Shown: in pieces, positions 25,835-40,240 of the stretch | Position numbering within the stretch: the stretch's first letter is position 1 | Layout of the letters: every line of letters starts with the position of its first letter | Source of the DNA: Vanilla planifolia | Lineage: Eukaryota; Streptophyta; Magnoliopsida; Asparagales; Orchidaceae | Direction of reading: 5' to 3' | Assembly (NCBI GenBank): GCA_023846275.1 | Contig: JAIUJO010000141.1 | Location: 268,001-332,000, forward strand | DNA: 64,000 bases | Position numbers and translations under genes: made by a program | The notes under the pieces: generated by a model | Told to the model about the DNA's origin: nothing | Seen by the model: only the letters and a program-made list of their open reading frames with translations | The model's database searches: none

Positions 25835-28800
25835 TAAATATTTACTTTCCTATATTTTTTTATATTTTATGAGACATTTCAATTCCTATCTAACATGATA
25901 AAAGATTGTACATTCAAACTCTTTATGATCAAGGAATGTAACCTTCTTATACAATTTATCTCATTTCCAAAAATTTTTTACTTTCATTTAGTTGTTTTCC
26001 TTTGAAACTCTAACTTGGCTCCCTTTTGACCATCACATCAATTTTATTTGAATATGTTATCTTTCTTCCATTTATATCCTTACATCTATAATATATAGTT
26101 ACTTAATATTTAAATAACAATTTATTTTTTTCCAATTATTTACTATTGTGAACCACAATAATTCCACATTTAGTCTGATCATGATGAAACAAATGCAGTT
26201 GGACTCATCCCAACAAGCTCATTCCAATTAAATTTTCATTTTTATCATTTTAAATACTTTATTTACAACGATTTTGATGCACTTTAATAGGCATTTTGAT
26301 TCATAATTGGTTTTACAATCAAAGACAATATCCTTGATCCTCATAATATCATGTAAAGAATCTTTCTTACATCATTTATCTCATTTCTTTGAAATTTTTA
26401 TCTTTATTTTGGTATATCTTATGATGCTCTAATTACCCTCCACTTTCACCTTAAAATTCAAAATGAGAATCGATGGAGATGAAACAAATGTTATTAGATT
26501 CATCTCAACTAGCTCTATCAAATAATTGATAATTTTTTTTATTTTTTTTTTATTTTTGCGTTCTATGCATGTTTTATTAATCATTTTGATTAATACTTGA
26601 TTAAATGATCAAGAATGTTTGAATAGATCATCTAATTAACATGGAATGAAACTTTTCTATACAATTTATCTTATTTATTCAAAGCATTGTTTTGTTTTTG
26701 TTGTATAAATATACTATTGTAAATGTCCTATTATGTCATGTTTACATTACTTTTGTTTTGTTATTTTAGATTTTTAATTTATCAATTTTTTTAATAAATA
26801 TTTGTTTGATAATAAAATAATAATTTATAAGTATTTAAACATATCTAAATTTTTAATTTGTAGTTATCATAAGTGATGCCTAATTGAGACAATAAAATTA
26901 TTGCTTGAGTCCTCTTAACAATCTATATTCACTCAAAAATTTTTTCTAAATTTTAAAAATATTTTATTTTCTAGTATTTTGGCATGCTTTATGAGATATT
27001 TCAATTCATGCATTAATTGTTTAAAGAATACCTTACATTTATTCTCCTTATTATCTTTGAATTTAACATTACCGTATAATTTATCTTTTTTTTCAAATGT
27101 TTCTCTTTGATATAAGTATATTTCTTTACAATGCTCCTCTCATATTATATTTACATCTCCTTGGTTTGGTTGTATTATAATCCTTAAATGCATGTCATTT
27201 TAGCCTTAGAATGCATTTAGTTAATATTAAAATAAAGTTTTTCGTTATTTGTGCTTTTCCAAGACAATTTGTTAATTATTTAATGGTATTTGATATGATG
27301 AAACAAATATCATGTACTCATATGAATGGGGTCTATCAAATTAAATATTCTTCTTTATTAGTTATAAATATTTATTTTCTAGGATTTTGATATGCTTAAC
27401 AAAGCATATTAACTTGTACCTGATTTGATGATCAAAGATGTTATAGTTGAAGATTTTGGTATCCTAGAGTACAAGTTGACCATATAATTTATCTCATTTC
27501 CTAAAATAGTTTGCTTAGATTTTGTTATATTACATTGAAACTCTTATTCTCTTCTTATTTGTCCTTCACATTTCTTTTGTTTGGTTATATTGCATTGCTT
27601 TAATTCATCTCATTCTACCATTAATATATTTTAAAGTTATAATAAAATTATGTTTTTTACAATTTATTCTAATTTACTTTGGAAATTTGTGCTAATTTTA
27701 AATGAGGTTTCACACATAGAAAAAAATCATTCGATTTGTTTCATGGAGTTCTATTGAATAAATATAAATATTGTATTAAAATTTTTTTTTAGTTTTGGCA
27801 TTCTTTAAAAGTATTTTTGATTCGTACCTGATTTGAAGATTAGAATATTATGATCGATTTTTTTAAGAATCTTGGAATGCAAGTTTCCAATACAATTTAT
27901 CAAACATCTTTATTTCTTCATTTTGATATGCTCATATATCTATAACTCTAGCCCTCTTTCATGTTATGTTTGCTTTGCTTTTATTTTGTCATAGTACATT
28001 TCTTCAATTTATCAAATGTTTGCTTTAATATGCATTTTCTTGAAGTTAAAATAATAATTTCTTATTTTATAAGGTTATATAAACTTTTAATTTGTAGTAA
28101 TTATAAATGGTGTTGAATTAAGATGGAAAAATATCATTTGTCATCTAAATGAGCTCCATCCTATTAAATCTTTGTTTTATTATTTTCAAGTAATTTATTT
28201 TTTATAATATTTTCTAGGTATGTGAAATATTTTGATTCATACCTAATTTCACAATTTAGTATGTTACCCTTGATATCCTTATTTTTAAGAAATGCAAATT
28301 TCCAATACAATTTGTCTCGTTTAGTTAATTTTCTCTTTGATTGTATTATGTTGTTATGAAACTCAAAACTTTTATCACATGAACTTTTTATTACATATAT
28401 TTGGTTATATTATAGTACTTAAATTGATGAAACTTTGACTTTTATGTATATTTTCTTAACATAAAAATAATTATTTGTTATTCTTTATGCTTATTTACTT
28501 TGTAATTTGTCCAATTTCTATATGAGGACTAATCAAGAAACAATAAGCATTCTTGAACATGTCTCAACGAAGTTTACCCAATAAAGCTTTATTTTTATTA
28601 TTTTAAAAGTTTTTTATATTTGTTTTTGTAAGATTTATTTGATATTGTAACTCGTTCCCGATTTGATAATCAAGGATCTTGCACTTGATCTATTTATTTT
28701 ATTGGAATGCAACATTTCTTTTATAGTTTATGTCATTTCTTTAAATTTTTATATTCATTTAGATATCTTACTATGTGACTCTCAATCACGAATTGGGTGA

Positions 28801-31800
28801 CCATTACATGTTATAGATTGTGTTAAGTATATTGCTTTAATTTGTATCTTTTCAATTCTTGATATTAAAATAATAGTTTATTATATTTTATGGATATTTA
28901 AATTGGTAGTTCACTATAGTTAAATACAACGATTGATTAAGGTGAAACAAAAAGTGTTAAACTTATCTTGAAGAGCTCAATCGAGTTAAATATTTATTTT
29001 TTATATGTTTAAATATGTTTTTGTTGGCTTTTGGTCAGCTCTAAAGGATGTTTTGATTTCTACATGATTTGATTGGTGAGAAAGGTATGGTGTATCTCCT
29101 TATCATCTTGGAACAGGTTTCATGTTTTATTTATCTCATTTATTCAAATATTTCCTTTGGAATTTGCTATATTATGTTGATATTCTAATTCATCGATTTG
29201 GTTATATTGTGATAAAACTTTAATTTCAGTTTGTTAAAAAGTTTAAAGTTTTCTAATTTTTTTTCATAGGGAGTTGACAAAATTTATTCAACCTTTTTAA
29301 CTTGTAATTAATTGGATGATCAAATATATTATACTTAGATCTCTATAGTATCTCAAAATGCAATTTTCATGTTAAATTTATAATTTTTTATAAGTTTTCT
29401 CTTTCATTTGATTATGTTTGTCATTAACGATAGATCTCCTATGATGTGGCCTTCAAATTTCTTTAATTTTTTATATTATCATGCTTCAATTTTCTTATTT
29501 TATTTTTAAGTTGTATAAACATCAAATTAAAAAAATTATTATTATTTATTTGTTTTTTAATTTTAAATTTGTTAAGTATTCACATCAAAGTCTTGTCAAG
29601 ATGACACGAACAATGTTGGACTTTTGCCATCATACTTAACAAAACAATGTATTTATTTAATAACATTTTTTTAATTTTTTTATGGAGTTTTAAAACTTTT
29701 ATAAGATTTTTTTATTAGCAACTTATTTGATAATTAACGATTTTGCACTCGACCACGTTAGCATGCTGCACTGGGACATTCTTCTACCGTTTATGTTATT
29801 TGTTAAAAAATAATATTAAAAAAATAATTTAGTATTATTTCTAGTTATTTACTTTTGTATTACATTGTAATTCTAAATGTGATCTTATGTACAAGAAATA
29901 AACCTCTCTATTCTTATCTCTATGAACACAATCAAATTAAATATTTTTTCTCATATTTACAACTATTTTAGTTTTAGGATTTTAGCATATTTAAAAAGAC
30001 ATGATGACTCCAACCTAATTTATTGATCAAAGTTGTTATACTAGATCTCCTCAACACCTTGTGAAGCAACCTTAATTTAAAATTATTACATTTCTCAATA
30101 TTTTTTGTTTTGATTTTTTTGGGACGTAATTGTGGATCGTCTTTTGTGTGACCTTTTTATCACTTTCATTTCGTTAAATTAAATTACTTCAATATAATAT
30201 ATTTCAACTTCAACATATATTTTCTTAATTTATCAAAAATACTTCACTTTTGTTAATGCTTCTTTGCTTTTGGAAGTTCTTGTAATTGCAAATAAGTTTC
30301 CAAGAAGTAGAAATAGATGCTGGTTCACTCATCTTTTAAAACTATGTGATGTAAATTTTTATTTTTATTATATTAAATAATTTTTTTCGAAAGATTTCAA
30401 TATTATTTATGAGGTATTTTAATTTGTACCTAATTTGATTATTGAGAATTTTATATTTGATCTCCTTAGTATGTAGTACAACTATCCCATGCTAATTATA
30501 CAACAATTCAAATTTTTTACTAAAATTTGGCTATTTTTATTAATTCTAAATCTAATATTATGTGATCATTATATCACAAAAATTTAATTATATTACTTTG
30601 GTTAAATTTACCAACTTTTAACCTTAAAATATATTTACATGATGAAGAAACATTAAGATATTATTATTTATGCTTATTTTTTTTAGGATAATGCATAATT
30701 CCAAATAAGATCCGAACAAAATAAAAACAACTTTTTGGACACACCGCGATTAGCACTACCCATTTATGTATTCATTTTTAAATTTTAAAAAGTTCATATT
30801 TTTGGATATTTCAAACAATTTATGAGAAGTTTAAATTGGTACTTTATTTGACAATTGTAGATGTCACACTTGATTTGCTTAAAAATTTACATAAAATTTG
30901 TCTTATTTTTTGAAATATATCACCCTCATTAAGTTATTTTATTATCCAACACTAATTCTCATCTATTGTGATCTTTATATCCCATATATTTTAGCATGCT
31001 AAATTACTTCAATTTATCTGTATTTTCTCATATTATATTTCTACTTAATATAAAAGTAATAAATTATTTTTATTTATGACTATTTACTTTGTTAGTTAAA
31101 AGTATTTAGAAATTAGGTAAGATCAAGAGAAAAAATGTCATTCCATTCATCTAGATCAGCTCCAACAAATTAAATATTTTTTTTTATATTTTTAAAATTT
31201 TATTTTCGAGGAATTTCCACACCTCAAAAGACATTTTAATTCACACTTTGTTTTTGTGTGCAGATCTCTCAAAAAAAATTTTAATTCTTTTAAATGTTTC
31301 CATTTATTTTACTTATATTATTATGTTACTCTATATCTTCTCTTGTATGATTTTGCATGACTTTGAATTGTATAAGTTGCAATGCTTCGATTTAGCACAT
31401 CTCATTTTTCACAAATATTTACATAATTTATGAAGACAAAAGAAGAGTTAGTCATTTTGAATTAAATTTTCTATTACAATTTATCCCATTTCAAAAAAAA
31501 TTTTGCTTTAGTTTACTTGTATTTCCATGAAAATCTAATTTACATATCATGTAACATTTAAAACACTTTGGTTTGCTAATTTTACATTTTTTTAAATAGT
31601 TCATTTCTCACTATTTCAAATGAAGTATGACGAAGACAAAGCAAACAAAATTAGACACATTTCAATGAGCTCTATCCAAGTAATAATGATTTCTATATTT
31701 TTTAAAAATTCAATGTTAATAATGCAAAAATATTTTTATTCATACCACTTTTGATGATTAAGGATGTTACACGTTGTCATCTTAGCATATATCAATACAA

Positions 31801-34800
31801 CATTCTCCTTAAATTTATAACCTTTTCGTAAAAGTTTCTCTTTGGTTTTGTTAAATTATTATCAAACTTTAATAATCATCTTGTGCGACCTTTACATCGC
31901 TATGATTTTGTTATGTTACATTCCTTTAATTTATCTAAATTTAGCATTAATAAATATTTACTTAATATTAAAATAATAATTTGTTATGTTTTAGTTTTAT
32001 TTTTTTTTGTAATCCATAGTAATTTCACATAAAATTTCATAGAGATCAAATAAATGTCTCTAGATTCGTCTAGATGAGTTGTATTCTTCTAAATATTAAT
32101 TTACTATTATTTTTAATTATTGTATTTTATGAGATAAAGACACTTTATGTTACATTTTGATTCATGCCTAATTTGATAATCGAAGATGTTATACTCATCC
32201 TCCTTTCCTAGAATGCCATTTAATTGTACAATTTAACTTATTTCTTCAAAATGTTTGCTTCTATTGTGTAATGTTAGTTGTTATATCATAGTCCCCCCTC
32301 ATGTGACCTTTAGATATATTTGAATTTGTTATATTACCCTACTTAAATTAATCTAATTTCAACATTAATAAATATTTATTAGATATTAAAATAATGATTT
32401 ATATTTATTGACAATCACTTATTTTATCAAGCCATTATTTGTACAAATAATATATGATAGAGACAAAGAAAAAGTTGTTGGATAGTTTAAAAATGCAACA
32501 ACTTAGTAAATATTCATTTTTCTTTTACTAAAATATTTTTTTTAGATAATGTTGTAAGTTTTCCTAAGATATTTTATTTTCTTTGATATCAAAAAATGCA
32601 TGTTAACTAACAAGGAGATCTAATAGAGCTGAAAAAATATTGTTGGACTTCTCTTGATAACCTTTGTAAATTAAATATTCATTTTTAGACTTTGAAATAT
32701 TTTATATTCCAGAGATTCAATATTCTTTATGACACTATTAAATTTGCATTTTTTTTTATGTTCAAGAATGTTGAACTCAATCCACATAATATATTGAGAT
32801 GAACATTCATACACAATTAATCTCATTATTTCATCATATTTTCTTGCTTAGATTCATTTATATTATTATGTTTCTCTAAATCCCATCGCTTGTGACATTC
32901 ATGCACCTTCATTTAGTTATATTCTATTGATCTGATTTATCTCATTTTACCTTCAATACATATTTTCATAATATTAAATTAATATTTTAATATTACTTAT
33001 GCTTTTTTAATTAGGTAGCACAGTAATTGAAAATGAGTTATGATGGGGATGAAATAAATGTTGTTAAACACATCTCAATAAGCTCTATAAAAATTAAATA
33101 TTGACTTTTGTTTTTTTAAATATTTTTTCTTTTGTTCTGCTATGTTATATGAGATATTTTGACTCATACATAGTATATGGCAATCCTTGTTTAGTGTTAA
33201 ACATATGTCATCAATTTAGATCTTTTGGTTTGCTTTTTATATATTACTATGTAACTTAAATGTGAACTTTACATTACTTTGATTTTTTCATGCTAAAATT
33301 TTTCAATTTGTTTTATTTATGATTTAATACAAGTGGTCCTAATATTGAAAAACTTTTTTAATTTATATTTATTTCGTTTGAAGTTTCATAATAATTCCAT
33401 TATTATACTTATTTTAACATACATTATCAAATTATATATATTACACTCTTATTTTTGTTAAAAAAAATCTTAGGTTTTGGCATGTTATTAGTCAATTTTA
33501 TTCACACAAGATTTGATGATCGAGGATGTTTTTTTGATTATCTGTAATGTCATAAAAAGCAACACTCCAATAAGAGTTATCTTATTTCTTTAACTTCTTC
33601 ATGTTGTTTTGTTTATATAATTTTGGAACTCTTAATCTCTTTTCCTGTGACATTTATGTTGCTTTAATTTGGTAATGTTACATTAATTCAATTTATCACA
33701 TTTGATATTTAATAAAAATTTTCAAAATATTCAAATATTATTTTATTTATTTATTTTTTTCTTGGTTTTTTTGGTAGTTCTTCAAAATTTTAAAAGTCAT
33801 TTTATCTCAAAAAAGTTGAATAAAATTAAATTTTCATTTTTTTGTCTTAAATATTTATTTTCTATTGGTACAACAAGATTTATATGTTATTTTCATTCAT
33901 TACTTATTTTACGATCAAAGATTTTATTGTCGACCTCCATAGTAAGTAAGAGTGCAACTTTGTAATATAAATTTACTAATTTCTTCAAATATTTTTCTTT
34001 GATTTGGATATGTTACTTTTGAACTGTAATTCCACTTTTGTCTTGGCCTTAGATCCTAATATTTTTTTATATTATATTAGTTAAATTTATCTTTTTTTTA
34101 ATTTTATTATATTTTGACATAATACTAAGATATTACTTATTTATTTATTTATTTTATACTTACTTGGATATTTTGCAGTAATTCGAAAAGAGGATCAATT
34201 AAAAAGAAGGAAACGTTATTGGTCTCTTCTTGGCTAGATCTACTCGATTAAAAATTATTTTTTGTTGTAAATTATTATACTTTTGAGGATTTTTTTCAAA
34301 ATTCATTGGTCACTTTCATTTATACCAAATTTAATGATCGTTGAAGTTACAGTAGATCTTTCTAGCGTTTGAACTGCAACTTTGTTGTATAATTTATGTC
34401 ATTTATTAAAATGTTTTAGTTTATTTTATTTTATGGTTATGTAGGTCTTAATCTCTATCAAGAGGCTGTTGGATTGCTTTGATTTCTTATGTTATATTAT
34501 TTAAATTTAACCCATTTTGTCAATAAAATATATTTTCTTCATAATAAAAAAATAATACATTATTTTTAAAACTTATTAATTTTGGTAAATCACAATAATT
34601 AAAAATAATATATCATCAAGATAAAAGAAACATTGTTGGACTCAACTAAAAGAGCTATATCCAATTAAATTTTAATTTTTATATTTCTTAAATACTCAGT
34701 TTTCTAATGTTTTGACATGCTTATAAGATATTTTCATTTGTAATCAATTTAATCAATGTGGATGTTGTGCATGATCTCCTAAGGGCCTTGAAAATTAACT

Positions 34801-36738
34801 TTCTCATTTTTTCTATTTTTAGCATTGATCTCATTATGTTGTTATGAAACAATAATTCTTTTGATATCTAACCTTTGCATTTCTTTAAAAATTTATTTTT
34901 ATGTTTTTGCAATATTTTCTTTTTTTTCAAATTTTTTACAATAATTAGGATTTTTAATTTGTATTTAATTTGTTGAGTGAGGATATTACTGTCAATAACC
35001 TTAAAGTCTTTCAATACAACTTTTCTAGATAACTTGTCTAATTTATTTAAGCAGTCATATATATAAGATTACATTTCACTTTTGACCTTTCTGCTACTTT
35101 TATTTTGTTGTGTTACATTAACTCAATTTTCTTATTTGAAATTTATTATATATTTATTTAATATTTAAATAATAATTTGCTGTTATCCTCGTTTATTTAA
35201 TTTTTCAATAATTCTGAACATGTTATAATTGAAATGAAATAAAAGTTATCGTCTCGTTTAGATGAGTATTTCTTATTAAATATTTTTTTTATTTATAAAA
35301 AACGTTTTTTCTAAATTTTAGCATATTTTATGGGCCCGTTTGATTTGTACCAATTTTATAATAAAAAATGTTGCATTCAATATCCATAGTATGTTTGAAT
35401 GAAACATTCCAAAAAACTTCATTACATTTTTCTAAATTAATATTTTTTATTTAGTTATGTTATAATTTAACACGAAATGAATTCCCATGTCACTATGATA
35501 AGGTTTTTTTTTGGCAACAATAAATTTCTTCAAATTATCTATTTTTAGATTTTGTATGTATTTAAGTAATATTTAAATATTAATCTATTTCAATTTAGGA
35601 TTATTTAATTTAATAACTCTCAACAATTCAAAACTTGTTATGATTAAGATGGAAAAGACAATGTATTCATTTTCTAAATTTTTAAAAATTTCATTTTTTT
35701 ATGTTTTTCTATATTTGGTAAAACTTTTTCTTTTGTACGGGATTTTAAGGTTCTGTTATTTACATTTGATTTCCTTATCATCTTGGAAAGATCGATTTTT
35801 ACACAATTTAATAATTCATTTAAATTTTTTTTGTCAAATTTTCTTCTATAAATTTGAAACTTTATTTCTATTTTAGTGTGGCCTTGACATTGTTTTGATT
35901 TGTTTGCACTACATCATTTAAATTTGCCTCATTTTTAGCATTAGTATAAATTCACTTAATATTAGCTTTAAATTTTAGTATTATTTATGCTTTTTTACAT
36001 TGGTTTTTCATAATAATTACAAATAAAGTCATATCGAGATGAATGAAATGTAATTTGACTTGTCTTAATGAGCTTTATGTAGTTATTCATTTTTTTATTT
36101 TAAAATTTTTTCTTCTATGTTTTTAATTGCTTTATGAGACACCTCATTTGTAAATATTTTTATAATAAAGGATGTTACACTCATTCTGCTTAGTATTAGA
36201 CAATGTAACCTTGTTGTACAATTTATCTTATTTCTAAAAGTTTTCAGTTTATAATGGCTATTTTACCTTGTAAAACTAAATCTTTTTTAATATTAGCATC
36301 ACATTACTTTGATTTATCTTTATTAGAATTCTTTAATTAATGTCATTTCAAGTTCAAAACATATTTACATATTATATAAATAATACTATATTATTATTTA
36401 TGCTTATTTAAATCAATAATTCACAACAATTCGAAAGGAGGTGTGTTGAAAATGAAACATTATTGCACTAGTCTGAATTTGCCATATCCAATAAATTAAT
36501 CATTTTTGCATTTCTAAATTCATTGTGATTTTTCCAAGCTTTATGTGACATTTTGATTTTTAAGTGATTGACGATTGACGTTGTTACACTTAATCTACTA
36601 GTTATCTTGAAATATAACTTCATCAGACAATTTGTTTTGTTTCTTCAAATTATTTTCTTTGAACAACTCTTGTGTGATGTTTAAAACTTTTTTATTTGGC
36701 TTTATTATGTTACATCAAATAACATCATTCAAGTTTTC

Positions 36739-36740
36739 AT

Positions 36741-36770
<30 letters not shown>
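36739..36770. repeat. AT microsatellite inside satellite block B
   Basis: About 22 bp of pure AT followed by ATAC-ATATAC variants, at the monomer position that normally reads TTTAATATATATTTAC. It looks like a local expansion of that motif. Confidence 0.9.
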
Positions 36771-36771
<1 letters not shown>

Positions 36772-37846
36772 AGGTATTATTTTTTAGGCTTATTAATTTT
36801 GTAATTTGCAATAATTCCTATTAATTGTGTCCCTTGCATCAGCTTTTTGATTTCATTAAATTACATTTATACAATTAATCTCATTCAAACTTCAATATAC
36901 GTTTCCTAGATATTAAAAGAATGCTTTATTATTACTTGCACTTATTTACTCCTATAGGTTATGGAAATTTTAAACAAAGGTCCATGACTAAAGTTATGTC
37001 AAGTTTGATGACCATGTATTTTTATTATCGATCTCCATACTATTATTTAATGCATGTCTGCTTTAAAATTTATCCCATTTCTTCATATGTTTTGCTTCAT
37101 TTAGGTTATGTTATTCTGTATCTCAAAATCTCTTTTTTTGTGATATTTACATCAATATGAATTAAATATATTGCATTTCTTAAATTTATGTTATTTTTAC
37201 TTCAATATCTATTTACTTAATAATAAAATAATTTCTTATTTTTATTTAAGTTTATCTACTTTTGTAATTCATTAAAATTTGAAATATGGTACATCAGAGA
37301 TCAAACATATTTAATTTGGACTCATGTTGACGAGTTACATTCATTTCAATATTTACTTTTTATATTTTTATAAATTTTATTTTCTACTATATATGTAGGC
37401 TTTACAAAAAGAACTTTTATGCATACTAGATTAGATGATTAACCATATCACACTCAATTTTTGTAATATCTTAGAATGCAACATTCTCATCTAAATTATG
37501 ACCTTTCTTTAAATGTTTTATTTTCATTTATTCGTATTGGTAGGTAACTCGAGGTATGTCCTTTGTGACGTTCACATTATGTGGATCTTGTTAGATTACA
37601 TTACGTTAATTTGACTTGTTCTAGATTTGATATATATTGAGTAAGTAATAAAAATTTATCTTTATTTATGGTTATTTAATTTGGTACTTTCTAGTAATAA
37701 TAAACAATGTCAGATTGACCGAAAATAAATGTTGTTTGACTTAAATTGACTAGTATTTAGGAACATAAATTTTTTGCTTATATTTTCTCATTCCTATAAT
37801 GTTTTCAAATTGATTTTTTTTGTTTGTATGTAAATCCATATTTCTT

Positions 37847-37934
37847 ATATGTAAGACCTTTGAATCATTTTTATTTGTTTATATATTTTTATATGTACGA
37901 CCTTTGAATCATTTTTATTTGTTTATATTTTTTT
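37847..37934. repeat. 44-bp tandem duplication inside a satellite monomer
   Basis: Two adjacent 44-bp units starting ATATGTAAGACCTTTGAATC and ATATGTACGACCTTTGAATC, nearly identical over their whole length. In a setting where monomers are heavily diverged, this is a recent event. Confidence 0.93.
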
Positions 37935-40186
37935 TAATCAATTTTCAACACTTCAACTTCAACTTTAATATATGTTATTTATCATTTAAATAATAATATA
38001 TTAATTTTTTGACTTTTAAATATGATATTTCATAACAATTCCAAATGGCATTGGATATATACGAAACAAATATCATCGACACATCTCGAAAATCCTTATC
38101 TTATTAAATATTTACTTATTTAATTATCAAACTTTTTATTTTTTAGGGTATTAACATGGTCAATGAGACATTTTTATTTGTACCTAATTTCTAAAACAAT
38201 GATTTACACTAAATCTCATAGTATATTAGAATACTACTTTCTTACAAAAGAATATCTCATTTCTTAAAATTTTTTTGTTATGATTTTGTTACATTGATTT
38301 GTAAAACTATATCCCTACTTATGTGACTTTTGTGTCACTTTTATTTAGTTAAGTTATGTTACCACTAAATAACTCCATTTAACTTTAATATAATATTTTA
38401 TTAATAATGAAATAACAATTTATAAATAATTATACTTATCTATATCATTAATTGTTAATATTTTAGAATAAGGATCAAGACAAAACCACCATCATTACAA
38501 TCATCATGAAGAGCTTTATCTAATTAAATATTGATTTTTTAATTTGTTTAGGAATTCCTTTTTTTGGGTTTGGACATTTGTTATGAGGCACTTGTATCAT
38601 TGATTTGTTGATCATGGGTGTTACACTAAATCTTCTTGAAGTCTTTGAATTGAACATTCCCTTATATAATTTATATAATTTCTTCCATTTTTTTTTGATA
38701 TATTTCTTTGATCTTTAAGTCTTTACTTCTACTTTTAGCTTCAATATATATTATGTTAATTAAAAAATAATTATTTACTTTTGTTTATGCTTATATATTG
38801 ATCATTAATAGTTATTCCAAATGAGGTGTAACATAAACAAAGCAAACGTCACTGGACTTGTCACGAAGAGTACTATCTAGTTAAACATTCATGTCTATTT
38901 TTTTAAAACATTTTATTTTCTATTCATTTAGTTTGTTTTATGAGAACTTTTTATTCATATTTTATTTCATGATCAAATATGTTAAGCTCAATCTTCTGAG
39001 TGTCTAAGATTGCAACATTCTCATGTAATTTATTTTATTTCTTCTAATAATTCAATTTGAATTTGTTATTTTACTATGTAACTCAATATCTCTAAACATG
39101 GTTCAATCGAGATAAAATAAAAGTCGTTGTGCTCATCCCAATGAGCTTCATTTCTTTAAATATTAATTTTATTATTTTTTTATCTATTTTGGTACATTAT
39201 GCAAAGAATTTTATTTGTAGTTGATTTGATGATAGACGATCTTAAACATGGCTTCTCTAATATATTTGATTTTAAGTTTCTAGTACAATTTTTCTCATTT
39301 CTAAAAAATTCTTTCATTGATTTGGTTATATTGCTATGTAATGCTAAATTTCATCTTATGTGACAATTATATTTTCTTGATTAGGTTATATTATATTCAA
39401 TTAGCTTATATAATTTTAGATTTAATACAAATTTTTTTATATTATATAATTACACTATAATTAATATTCCTTAATTTTTGTAATTAGTAGTAATTTGAAA
39501 TTTTTGCTACACAAAATGAAATAAACATCTATAGACTTGACTCAATGAGCTCAATAAAGCTAAAGATTACTTTTTATATATTTAAATATTTTACTCTCTT
39601 CTGAATTTTGCATGATCTATAAGATGTTCTTATTTGTTCTAAATTTGATGATTGAGGATGTTATACATGATCTCCTTAGTACTTTGGACTATTGTTTCAA
39701 GAACAATTTATCATTTTTTTAGTTTTGTTATTTTACTTTGTAATAATAGTTCTTTTCTTTTGTGACCTTTACCTCACCTTTTTTTTGTTCTAACTACATT
39801 GCTTCAATTTATATAAATTCTTATTTAGTATTTAATTACATAATTTAGAATAATGATTTCATATTACTTATCCTTATTTACATTGGAAATCTGTAGTTAC
39901 TCCAAAGGAGGTCTGATCAGGAAGAAGGAGATGTCGTTCGACTAATTTGATCAAGTTTTATGCAACTAAATATTTTCTTTTACAATTTTAAATTTTTAGT
40001 TTCTATGTTTTTTAATTCTTTGAGTCAATTTTATTTCTAAAAAATTTGATTATCATAGATATTATAGTAGATCATCTTAATATCATAGAATGTAACTTAG
40101 CCAGTTGTTTATCTCTTATCTTTTTGCTTTTTCATCACTTCGTTTTTGTCATATTTTATATTTGATCAATTTCTCTTATTTTAGCT

Positions 40187-40240
40187 TATATATATATTTA
40201 TACATATATATATATATACATATATATATCTATATATATT
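40187..40240. repeat. AT microsatellite inside satellite block B
   Basis: Imperfect TA run with CA and TC interruptions, at the same monomer position as the run at 36739. The same short motif has therefore expanded at least twice in the array. Confidence 0.9.

Noticed and set aside
33702..33965. 87-codon frame rich in Phe, Leu and Ile, like a membrane protein
   Set aside because: It lies inside satellite monomers. The hydrophobic look comes from T-rich sequence, and neighbouring monomers do not keep the frame.
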